Assembly: GCA_009885105.1 (NCBI GenBank)
Contig: VFLI01000047.1
Location: 1 to 50,425, forward strand
Direction of reading: 5' to 3'
Length of the DNA stretch: 50,425 nucleotides
Origin: Spirochaetia bacterium
Lineage (GTDB): Bacteria > Spirochaetota > Leptospiria > Leptospirales > Leptonemataceae
Shown one piece after another: positions 16,680 through 24,596 of the stretch; position 1 is the stretch's first letter; every line of letters begins with the position of its first letter. The notes beneath the pieces are model-generated. The model had not been told where the DNA came from and made no database searches. It saw only the letters and a program-made list of their open reading frames with translations. The position numbers were made by a program, and so were the translations under genes.

Positions 16680-19600
16680 TTATTTCACAGGCAATACCAC
16701 AACAAAACTGGCGCCTTTGCCATCAATCACCGGGCTCTTGCAGGTAACGCTTCCGCCGTGCGCTTCGACGATCTGCCTGACCATTGCCAGGCCCAGCCCT
16801 GTTCCTGATGATTTGCCATGCGTCGCAAATGGTTGGAATAATTTACCTTTAATCTCAACAGGAATGCCGGGGCCGTCATCGGTAAACTGAAGAAGCAACC
16901 TGTCTGTGCGCGAGGCATGGATCGTAAAATTCCCGCCTGGATGCAGAACCTCCCTGGCATTGTTGGCCAGATTGATGATCACTCGTCGCATCCGGTCCTG
17001 GTCGAAAGTCACCATGCCATTATTGTCAATCTGCCAGTGCAGATGTTTGGAATCATCATCAAAGACAGGTTTAATGAAATTCGCCGCGTCATCTAAATAT
17101 TGTTTTAAATCTACTGTTTCCAGATTTAATACTATTTCCCCCTTTACAAAATCAAGGATGGAATGCGCCATATCGCTCAGACGATCCGCTTCAGATTCTA
17201 TGATAGTCAGGTATTCCTTCTTTCTTTCTTCGCCAAGTCCAAAGTCCCTTACCATTTCAGCGTAAGCCTTTATTATTGTGATCGGGTTTTTCAGGTCATG
17301 CACAATGCCGCCCGCCATCTGACCGATAACAGAGAAACGCTCCTGTTTGAGCAGACGCGCAAGCTTTACATGGATGTTGATCCGCGAAAGGAGTTCATTG
17401 CGCGAAAATGGTTTGGCAATAAAATCGTTCCCTCCGGCTGCATATCCCTCTACAAGAGCGTTCACCTGATTGCGGGCTGTCAAAAAAATGATGGGGAGCA
17501 CGTCCAGACTGTATTTTTCACGGATCTTTTTTGCTGTGTCATAGCCGTTCATCCTCGGCATCATAACGTCCAGCAGGATCAGATCCGGCACAGTTGCTTT
17601 TAGACTCTCGATGGCTTTCTCGCCTGAGGTGGCCTGCGTGACTTCCATACCGGCAAGAGAGAGATTATTGATAATGACCTGCAGATTGATGGGCTCATCA
17701 TCGACTACCAGTACCTTTAAATTTGTCTCAACATTGGTTATGACCGCCTCCTGTCTGTCTCTTTCGCCCGGACGATGGTCAGTTACGCCGACATCCTCAT
17801 CAATCTGCCGCCGTGGGATCGCATCCTCCCGAACCAGGTTTGTGATTTCCAGAGCGCTGACTTTCTCCTGCTCCGCAGCAGTCAGAGCCGCCGGTGCGTT
17901 TTGATCCAGAGCTACCGGCAGTGTGAAAAAAAAAGTCGAACCCTTTCCGGGAACCGAATCAGCCCAGATTTTCCCGCCGTGCAGCTCCACAAGACTTTTC
18001 GTCACCGCCAGACCAAGTCCCGTGCCGCCGTACTGGCGCTCGATGGAACCGTCAGCCTGTTCAAAAGACTGAAAGATGGAATCCAGTTTATCGGAAGGGA
18101 TGCCAATCCCGGTGTCCGATACGAAGATGCGAAGATCAGAATTTTGAATATTTGCTCCGATGGCGACTTCCCCTTCATGAGTAAACTTAATCGCATTGCC
18201 GATCAGGTTAAACAGAATCTGCTGCAGACGGTTTTCGTCGGCCTGGACAAGGGGAAGGTCCGCGGGAATATTGTTGACCAACATCAGATTCTTGCCGGCA
18301 ACAAGCGTCCGCGATAGGGTCAACACTAAATCGGTCATGGAACGGACATCCACAGAGCTGCTCTGCAAATTGATTTCGTGATTTTTGAGTTTCGAGAAAT
18401 CAAGGATATCATTGACCAGGTTTGCCAATCTCTTGCCGCTGACCGTGATCATATTCAGATTTTGATTGGCTTTTGGCCCCAGATCTCCCGCCACCCCCTG
18501 GATGAGCGATTCTGCAAGACCGATGATACCGTTGAGCGGCGTTCTCAGTTCATGCGAGGTGTTGGCGAGAAACTCATCTTTGAGCTGATCCACGCGTGTG
18601 AGATCCGCATTCTGTTTTTCCAGTAGCGTGGAGAGCACTTCCACTCTACGAAAGGTGCCTGCAAAACGCCTGGCCAGGAGGGCAGCCTGCGCGAAGACGA
18701 AGATCACCAGACCGAAGGGCGTGGCGTAGAACGTATGGAGTATGCCCAGACTGAACAGGATGTCGTTTATGATTGTGGCAAAGAACGCCACGAAACCGCC
18801 AAGAAACAGGCGCGCTCCATCATCATTCGTGTACACGGCCCGTCCAACCACCGCTATCATGTAGACACCGGCGATGGCCGTAAGCACATTCCAGACTGTA
18901 ATCATGTAGGAATAAACAAGCGACGGGGTAAACACGACGACTGCTGAAAAGAGCAGACCCAGCCAGAGAACGATTCGGGTCGTAAGCCAATGGATGCGCG
19001 CCGGAAAAAGCGAATGCGCATACATGATAAAAAGAGGCACGGCAAGGAAATACGCCATCTGCTGTGGTTTATAAAAAACCTCAAAAGGCCAGTCGGGCAG
19101 CTGGCGAACGAGAGCGCGCTGACCCATGACCAGGGTTCTCAGAGCGATCAGAAGACAGAAACAGCCAAAGAACAGGGCAGACCTGTCCGAACGTCGCAGT
19201 GCGTATAGCGTAAGATGATACAGTCCCATGATAAGCAGGATGCCAAAAACAAAAAATTCAAGATCGCGCTCGCTTTCGCGTTCCAGCCGCAAATCCTGAG
19301 GTAGACCCAGACGATACGCAACGGCCATCCCGCCGTTCTGATGGTGGAAGTTGGAAATCTGAACAACCATTTCAACTTCCTTATCGGGCGCATCTACAGA
19401 CACCATCTCCGACAGGAGGCGCGGCCGGCTGTCTGTGGCAGACACCGCGACCACACCGTTTCGGGCTGCTTCGTGGCCGTTTACAAACACCCGATTGCTG
19501 GTCATGGCCTCAGCGATGATGAGCGCGTACGGACCTCCGCTTTGTGGCAGTCGAACACGCAGCCGGTACGTGGCGTAACCCTGCCCCGGCAGTTTTTTTC

Positions 19601-19964
19601 CATTCAGATGTTCCCGGTTCCAGAAGGCCGGCGCCGCGATATAAGGCACACTGGAAGACGGAAGAGATGCAAAATCCCCTGGCCCGAGCAGTTTCTCCCA
19701 GTGAAATTCCCATTGCCCGGAAAAATTGACGGGTCCGTCTTTTTCAAAATCCCACTGTCCCAGGTCGAGTACGCCAGCGACGGCTGCCGCTTCCCGGAGT
19801 AATGCCGCGCGCAACCAGCATTGAGTATAACGATAACCGCTATGAGTAATACATAACGGACGAAATTGGCGGAGACAATCATGCAAAATCTTCCCGGCAT
19901 CACCTGCGCTGTCAATCATCATTTTCTCATTTCTTATGCAGGCACAGCAACTTTCAGTCAGCAT
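16680..19964 (-). CDS. 7TM-DISM hybrid sensor kinase with two histidine-kinase modules and a receiver
   Basis: The open frame gives 1094 residues. Residues about 65-235 match the periplasmic carbohydrate-binding-like 7TMR-DISMED2 domain (VLDLGQWDFEKDGPVNFSGQ, APAFWN, YATYRLRVRLP); seven membrane helices span about 240-430; HisKA follows with the phospho-acceptor His471 (NTSHELRTPLNGIIG) and an HATPase; a receiver has Asp799 (LLDVMMPRMNGYD) and the Lys of FIAKPF; a second HisKA with His889 (GGIVHDLKNPITIIKAYAEM) and HATPase close the chain. The N-terminal 50 residues of this frame look non-natural: a lipoprotein-like signal (ATG 19882, RYVLLIAVIVILNAGC) lies in another frame and one missing base near 19810-19835 would join it to the domain. 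Start and function of the first part are thus uncertain. Confidence 0.88.
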   Translation of the reverse strand: MLTESCCACIRNEKMMIDSAGDAGKILHDCLRQFRPLCITHSGYRYTQCWLRAALLREAAAVAGVLDLGQWDFEKDGPVNFSGQWEFHWEKLLGPGDFASLPSSSVPYIAAPAFWNREHLNGKKLPGQGYATYRLRVRLPQSGGPYALIIAEAMTSNRVFVNGHEAARNGVVAVSATDSRPRLLSEMVSVDAPDKEVEMVVQISNFHHQNGGMAVAYRLGLPQDLRLERESERDLEFFVFGILLIMGLYHLTLYALRRSDRSALFFGCFCLLIALRTLVMGQRALVRQLPDWPFEVFYKPQQMAYFLAVPLFIMYAHSLFPARIHWLTTRIVLWLGLLFSAVVVFTPSLVYSYMITVWNVLTAIAGVYMIAVVGRAVYTNDDGARLFLGGFVAFFATIINDILFSLGILHTFYATPFGLVIFVFAQAALLARRFAGTFRRVEVLSTLLEKQNADLTRVDQLKDEFLANTSHELRTPLNGIIGLAESLIQGVAGDLGPKANQNLNMITVSGKRLANLVNDILDFSKLKNHEINLQSSSVDVRSMTDLVLTLSRTLVAGKNLMLVNNIPADLPLVQADENRLQQILFNLIGNAIKFTHEGEVAIGANIQNSDLRIFVSDTGIGIPSDKLDSIFQSFEQADGSIERQYGGTGLGLAVTKSLVELHGGKIWADSVPGKGSTFFFTLPVALDQNAPAALTAAEQEKVSALEITNLVREDAIPRRQIDEDVGVTDHRPGERDRQEAVITNVETNLKVLVVDDEPINLQVIINNLSLAGMEVTQATSGEKAIESLKATVPDLILLDVMMPRMNGYDTAKKIREKYSLDVLPIIFLTARNQVNALVEGYAAGGNDFIAKPFSRNELLSRINIHVKLARLLKQERFSVIGQMAGGIVHDLKNPITIIKAYAEMVRDFGLGEERKKEYLTIIESEADRLSDMAHSILDFVKGEIVLNLETVDLKQYLDDAANFIKPVFDDDSKHLHWQIDNNGMVTFDQDRMRRVIINLANNAREVLHPGGNFTIHASRTDRLLLQFTDDGPGIPVEIKGKLFQPFATHGKSSGTGLGLAMVRQIVEAHGGSVTCKSPVIDGKGASFVVVLPVK

Positions 19965-19997
19965 GTCTTTTCAAAACGTGAAATCCTTGTCGCCCTT

Positions 19998-20029
19998 CCA
20001 TCTGCGTTCTCCGCGAACTCTGCGTGATA
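19998..20029. repeat. dispersed intergenic phrase (CACGCAGAG type)
   Basis: On the minus strand it reads TATCACGCAGAGTTCGCGGA then GAACGCAGATGG. It belongs to the same family of GAG/ACG-rich phrases seen at 30197, 30247, 42586, 42662 and 43091. It lies between the kinase and diguanylate cyclase genes. Confidence 0.6.
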
Positions 20030-20066
20030 TTGTTCTTCTTTCCTGATTTTCAATATTCTTTTGCGA

Positions 20067-21371
20067 TCACTTCTTCTTTTTCGCGCCCAGAAGCACGCGG
20101 TTGGCCCCGTTTTTTTTCGCATGATAGAGAGCTTTATCCGCGATGTCGTTAAGACGGGTTGCCACTTCAAATTCCGGGAAACTTGCGACGCCGCAGCTGA
20201 AGGTCGATGTAAATTCTTCCAGGCTGGACGCATGCCGGATTTCCGAGTATGCTATTCGCGCTTCATTCATAAGAGCCACCGCTTCCGCGGGGGATGTATC
20301 CGGCATGATAACGGCAAATTCTTCTCCGCCGTAGCGGCCCACATAATCCTGGGAGCGCAGTCTGTACAAAAGAGTCCTGCCCAGATTCTTGATAACCTGG
20401 TCCCCGGTGGCATGGCCGTACGTGTCGTTCACGCGCTTGAATTTGTCGATATCGACCATTGCAAAGCATAGATTTTTTCTATTGCGCCTGGCTTTTGCCA
20501 CTTCCATTCCGAGACGAAGACGCAGAGCCGTGTGGTTCAGAAGTCCGGTCAGGCTGTCGCGGATCATGAGCGAACGAAGCGTGCGCGATCGCTGGACTCT
20601 TGCCAGCACGGAGGAGATCAGCAGATTGGGCGCGATGGGACGAATCAGGAAATCATCCCCTCCCTGGAACATGGCCGCGGCGCGGTTGTCGTGGCTTGCC
20701 TCTTCTGAGTGGAAGACAATCGGAATCGAAACCATCGATTCATGCTGACGCACAACAGAGGCGACCTCAATACCCAGGCAGTCGGGAAAAAACAGATCCA
20801 TCAGTATCAGTTCCGGATCAAAATCGGGAAGCAGATTCAAGATATTCAGAGGATCGCCGGTGATTTCCGTATGCATCCCGGCTTCGCGGAGTATCGCGGA
20901 GTACGTATCCGCAAGACTTTTGTCATTTTCAACGATCAGAATCCTGTATGGTTCCGGACTGGCATCAACAGTCAGTGAATCCAGAACGTTGATCAGCGCG
21001 TTGATATCGACCGGTTTGGCAAAATACGCGCTGCCGCCGAATCGCACCGCCTGCAGACGGGAACGGGAATCCTGTTTCTCGGACAGGAAAATGACAGGAA
21101 CCGGCTTTGCCAGACTCTGCTGGATTTCCGCGATGATCATGGCGGTGCTGCCTTCCGGAAAAACCATATCCACGATCAGCGCATCCGGTTTCTGGTGTTC
21201 AATCTCTCCCCGGATTATGTCTACTGATGGATATTGAGAAACTTGAAATCCAAAATGACTCAGATGACCGGCCATTTCTGCTCGAAGCGCGGGATTGTCC
21301 TCTACAAGAAATACAGTTTTTCCCGTTATATGCCCGGTCAGCCTGGGAATTTCACCGGAACCAGCTTGCAT
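20067..21371 (-). CDS. diguanylate cyclase with two receiver domains
   Basis: Makes c-di-GMP from two GTP. The 434-residue protein has a receiver at about 18-130 (phospho-acceptor Asp68 in LIVDMVFPEG, Lys119), a second at 143-258 (Asp192 in LILMDLFFPD; the conserved Lys is replaced by Arg244 in FLIRPI), and a GGDEF domain from about 268 with MVDIDKFKRVNDTYGH and an intact GGEEF at 348-352. RSQD at 339-342, five residues before GGEEF, is an RxxD inhibitory site, so product feedback is expected. It starts 36 bases after the PAS kinase gene and precedes the 7TM-DISM kinase on the same strand. PleD-like two-receiver architecture suggests activation by phosphorylation from a neighbouring kinase. 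Confidence 0.93.
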   Translation of the reverse strand: MQAGSGEIPRLTGHITGKTVFLVEDNPALRAEMAGHLSHFGFQVSQYPSVDIIRGEIEHQKPDALIVDMVFPEGSTAMIIAEIQQSLAKPVPVIFLSEKQDSRSRLQAVRFGGSAYFAKPVDINALINVLDSLTVDASPEPYRILIVENDKSLADTYSAILREAGMHTEITGDPLNILNLLPDFDPELILMDLFFPDCLGIEVASVVRQHESMVSIPIVFHSEEASHDNRAAAMFQGGDDFLIRPIAPNLLISSVLARVQRSRTLRSLMIRDSLTGLLNHTALRLRLGMEVAKARRNRKNLCFAMVDIDKFKRVNDTYGHATGDQVIKNLGRTLLYRLRSQDYVGRYGGEEFAVIMPDTSPAEAVALMNEARIAYSEIRHASSLEEFTSTFSCGVASFPEFEVATRLNDIADKALYHAKKNGANRVLLGAKKKK

Positions 21372-21407
21372 GTTTCCAGATTGCGAAACTGCTGTAAGTT
21401 TGTCATT

Positions 21408-23756
21408 CTATTTGTTTCCTGATTGTTTATTCGATCCTACATATTTCGCCAGGAGTTCTGTAATTTCAATCAATCTGAAGGGTTTGGAAATACTCCCCGT
21501 AAAACCATATTCCACTGGATTTTTCATTACCGGATCATCGGCATACCCGCTTGCCACAAATACCGGCACATCGGCATCCATCCTCCTGATTTCTTCAAGC
21601 GCGGCTTTACCGCCCATGTTGCCCGGGACAGTCAGGTCAAAAATCATTCCGACGATTTTCCGTTTCGCTTTGTTTTCTGCCGCGAAAAAATCCACCGCAT
21701 CTCTTCCATTCTTTTTGCATTCTACAGAGTACCCAAGTTTCTCAAGCATATCCCTGACAATATCTCGCATTGCTTCATCATCATCCATAATAAGAAAAGC
21801 GCCTGTCCCTTGAAGTTCCATTACCGGTTTTTCCGCAGATGGTGGTATGGGTTCCAGCGACGCGGGCAGCAAAATATTGAATGTGGTGCCCTTGCCAGGT
21901 TCTGATTCTACATCAATGCAACCTCCATGCCGATTGATAATAGAATAGCATGTTGCCAGTCCCAGGCCCTGGCCTTTTGACTTGGTAGTAAAAAAAGGAT
22001 CAAAAATACGGGAAATCAATTCACTGTCTATGCCGCTGCCGCTGTCTTTTACGGATATCTTAATGTATTTTCCGCGCGATAGTCCTGGGTGTTCATTTTC
22101 TGCAAGTGTGACATTCCGAGCCGTCAAATGTATCGTTCCGCCAGCCTCCATTGCCTGTTGAGCATTGATAATCAGATTATCGATGACCTGACCAATCTGG
22201 TTTTTGTCAAAATTGCATGACCAGGTGTCTTCAGGCACATCAAAGCTGCATTTAACAGCAGAACCGCTGAGAGCGAATTTTACTGTTTCCTCTACAAAGG
22301 GGAATAACGGACCAATTTTTTGGATCGGCGCTCCACCTTTTGCAAATGTCAGCAGTTGCCGGGTCAAATCGCGGGCTCTATCCATTGCTGTCATTGCTCT
22401 GGAAAGGTAGGTTGAAATTTGCTTCCTGTCTGTTTCGCTATTTGCCAATTCGATGAATCCGAAAATACCACCCATAAGATTATTAAAATCATGCGCAATA
22501 CCGCCGGCAAAAATACCTAGAGATTCGAGTTTCTGAATTTGGTGAAGTTGCTGTTCAAACTTCAGGTGTCCCTCCTCGGCCTTTATTCGATCCGTGATGT
22601 CATGGGCTACGCTGTTGACGTATCGCAAACGCCCCTGGGAATCGTAGTGAAAGTTGCATGTCCAGAGACAATAACAAATAGCCCCGGTCGCCTGATTTAC
22701 CTGACGATTTTCAATGGCGCTCAATTCGAGACGATTCTCAACACAGTCGCGGAACCAATTTTCCGTTCTTGCCCTGTCTTCAGGATGAATGAAGTCGAAG
22801 GCTTGTTTTCTTAAACATTCAGACACCGGCAGACCAAAGATTTTTTCTGCGTGATTGTTCACGAAAATCAGCACACCGCTGTCATCGGTTCTGGTAATAA
22901 GGTCAGAGGTTCCTTCCACAATTTCCCGATATTTTTCTTCGCTTGATTTGAGAGCATCCAGAATGCGGTATTCATCTGTTACATTCCGGAAGACAAGCAC
23001 CACTCCGCCAATGTGTCCATCAGGACCGCGAATGGGCGCCGCAGTATCGGCAATCTGGTAATTCGTTCCATCTCTGGCGATCAGCACAGTATGGTTTGCA
23101 AGCGCTACAGTGTCGCCGGTGATCAGCACTCGTGCGACCGGGTCTAAAGTTGGTTGCTTTGTTATATTGTTAATAATATTTAATATGTCTGTATGGTTTC
23201 TGCCCAGGGCCTCCGTTTCTTTCCAGCCTGTCAGGTTTTCCGCCACGGGATTCAATCCGATAATTTTGCCCTGAGTATCGGTGGATACCACCGCATCGCC
23301 GATTGAGTTGAGGGTTATCCGAAGGTCTTCTTTTTTTTTCTGAAGCTCGCGTGTTCGTTCGAGTACGCGCTCTTCCAGCTCTGCCGTCAATTTTTCATTC
23401 AGTTTTCTCTGAGATCGTTCCTCAAAAATAACGGCCAGCATGTTTGCAAAATTCTTTATGAATGGAATGTACGGCTCGAAAGCTTCATTTTCTATAATGT
23501 CAAAATTCAATTCAGCATACGTCACGGCATTGTGTCGGATCGGAAAGATATGCATATTTTCCCTGGATTCGGCGTCCAGAAGAGAAGTATTTGAGTCAAA
23601 AATCCTGTATGTCAGATTTCTGACGCCGGAAATATCCTTCAGTCCATGACAGATAAATTTTAATATTGAACCGGGATCCGGAAGCAGAGTAACAATACTT
23701 TGCAGCAGTGTAATTCTCCCAAGAATTTCGACAGAAAGGCCTTTACCGGAGTTCAT
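21408..23756 (-). CDS. PAS-domain hybrid histidine kinase
   Basis: The 782-residue soluble protein has a GAF-like N-terminal region (about 1-135), a coiled coil, two PAS domains (about 155-275 with DAVVSTDTQGKIIGLNPVAE; about 285-400 with GTSDLITRTDDSGVLIFVNN), an HisKA with His422 (GGIAHDFNNLMGGIFGFIEL, the class usual for NtrB-like kinases), an HATPase (GQVIDNLIINAQQAMEAG, KGQGLGLATCYSII), and a C-terminal receiver with Asp707 (IFDLTVPG). No membrane helix is seen, so it senses something internal. Its ATG overlaps the stop of the MEDS gene (TGATG), making a cotranslated sensor-kinase pair. The start is set by that overlap rather than by an upstream ATG lying inside the MEDS gene. Confidence 0.92.
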   Translation of the reverse strand: MNSGKGLSVEILGRITLLQSIVTLLPDPGSILKFICHGLKDISGVRNLTYRIFDSNTSLLDAESRENMHIFPIRHNAVTYAELNFDIIENEAFEPYIPFIKNFANMLAVIFEERSQRKLNEKLTAELEERVLERTRELQKKKEDLRITLNSIGDAVVSTDTQGKIIGLNPVAENLTGWKETEALGRNHTDILNIINNITKQPTLDPVARVLITGDTVALANHTVLIARDGTNYQIADTAAPIRGPDGHIGGVVLVFRNVTDEYRILDALKSSEEKYREIVEGTSDLITRTDDSGVLIFVNNHAEKIFGLPVSECLRKQAFDFIHPEDRARTENWFRDCVENRLELSAIENRQVNQATGAICYCLWTCNFHYDSQGRLRYVNSVAHDITDRIKAEEGHLKFEQQLHQIQKLESLGIFAGGIAHDFNNLMGGIFGFIELANSETDRKQISTYLSRAMTAMDRARDLTRQLLTFAKGGAPIQKIGPLFPFVEETVKFALSGSAVKCSFDVPEDTWSCNFDKNQIGQVIDNLIINAQQAMEAGGTIHLTARNVTLAENEHPGLSRGKYIKISVKDSGSGIDSELISRIFDPFFTTKSKGQGLGLATCYSIINRHGGCIDVESEPGKGTTFNILLPASLEPIPPSAEKPVMELQGTGAFLIMDDDEAMRDIVRDMLEKLGYSVECKKNGRDAVDFFAAENKAKRKIVGMIFDLTVPGNMGGKAALEEIRRMDADVPVFVASGYADDPVMKNPVEYGFTGSISKPFRLIEITELLAKYVGSNKQSGNK

Positions 23757-24376
23757 CACCTTGTTCCAGATAAATAGTCTTCCGGTTCTATATAGAAAGG
23801 ATTGTTTATCACAGTTCCGTTGACAATCATTTGCGGGTGAACTTTTAAAACTTCCATGATAGTCGCGCCATCGAACATTTTGGCATCGTACTGGCAAACT
23901 GCGGTAACTGGGTGGTCTCGGAGCAGAATGCTCACCCTCGATTCGTATTCAAGCAATCGCTCTCCGCCAGGAACATGCTCCACTTCTGGAATCATTTCGC
24001 CGATTACCCGTGATGCGGAAAACTTCATTTCCCTTGCTTCATCATGAAATGCGGCAAGAGTATTCAGCATACGATCCGGATCGAACTTCCCATCCTGGAA
24101 GTAAACTTCGCTCGTGCCCGCAAGAATTGCGGCCTTATTCGCTTTACACTCATCGTAGGAAATATTGTTTTTGGCCAGGAACTCTCGTAAGGTTTCTTCC
24201 GTAAGTTTGCTTGAAAAACAGGCGGTACGCTCTCCTGCCTGGAGTCCGGCGAGTAAGAATTTGAGCAAAGAATCGGCACGTTCTTCGTCCCGGGTAAAAA
24301 CAAGACACATGTGCGTTCCTGCTGGAACTTTTTCATCGCTAAAACCCAACGATACTGTTGGTCGAATATGAGACAT
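23756..24376 (-). CDS. MEDS-domain sensory protein
   Basis: The 206-residue protein matches the MEDS (MEthanogen/methylotroph, DcmR Sensory) domain: PAGTHMCLVFTRDEERADSL, FLLAGLQAGERTACFSSKL, RVIGEMIPEVEHVPGGERLL and HPVTAVCQYDAKMFDGATIM. MEDS domains share a RecA/KaiC-like fold, are often fused or linked to histidine kinases, and are thought to sense small molecules; the ligand is unknown. GGGAGG lies 5 bases upstream of the ATG, the strongest ribosome-binding site in the block, and a TTGACC/TATATC promoter stands about 70 bases before it, so this is the lead gene of the signalling operon. Confidence 0.88.
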   Translation of the reverse strand: MSHIRPTVSLGFSDEKVPAGTHMCLVFTRDEERADSLLKFLLAGLQAGERTACFSSKLTEETLREFLAKNNISYDECKANKAAILAGTSEVYFQDGKFDPDRMLNTLAAFHDEAREMKFSASRVIGEMIPEVEHVPGGERLLEYESRVSILLRDHPVTAVCQYDAKMFDGATIMEVLKVHPQMIVNGTVINNPFYIEPEDYLSGTR

Positions 24377-24444
24377 AAGATCCTCCCGTAACGTGATCTG
24401 TCAACTGGCAGACTGAAAGCTCAGGATTGCAAAGTACAATATTT

Positions 24445-24474
24445 GATATAAAAATATTCCGATCCAAAGGTCAA
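24445..24474 (-). promoter_or_regulatory. candidate sigma-70 promoter of the MEDS-kinase-GGDEF-kinase operon
   Basis: On the minus strand TTGACC (24474-24469) is followed after 18 bases by TATATC (24450-24445) in AT-rich DNA. The MEDS start codon is about 70 bases downstream. The remainder of 24377-24596 holds no gene. Confidence 0.4.
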
Positions 24475-24596
24475 CAATAAAAGATCGTTCAATAATAAAC
24501 TTGTGTTACATTCTATATATCAATAACATAAAATGCCGTGGTTTGTATTTCGGTTTGCAGTATTTGCTGTAAGTTTGAGCGGATTGTAGAATTTCC

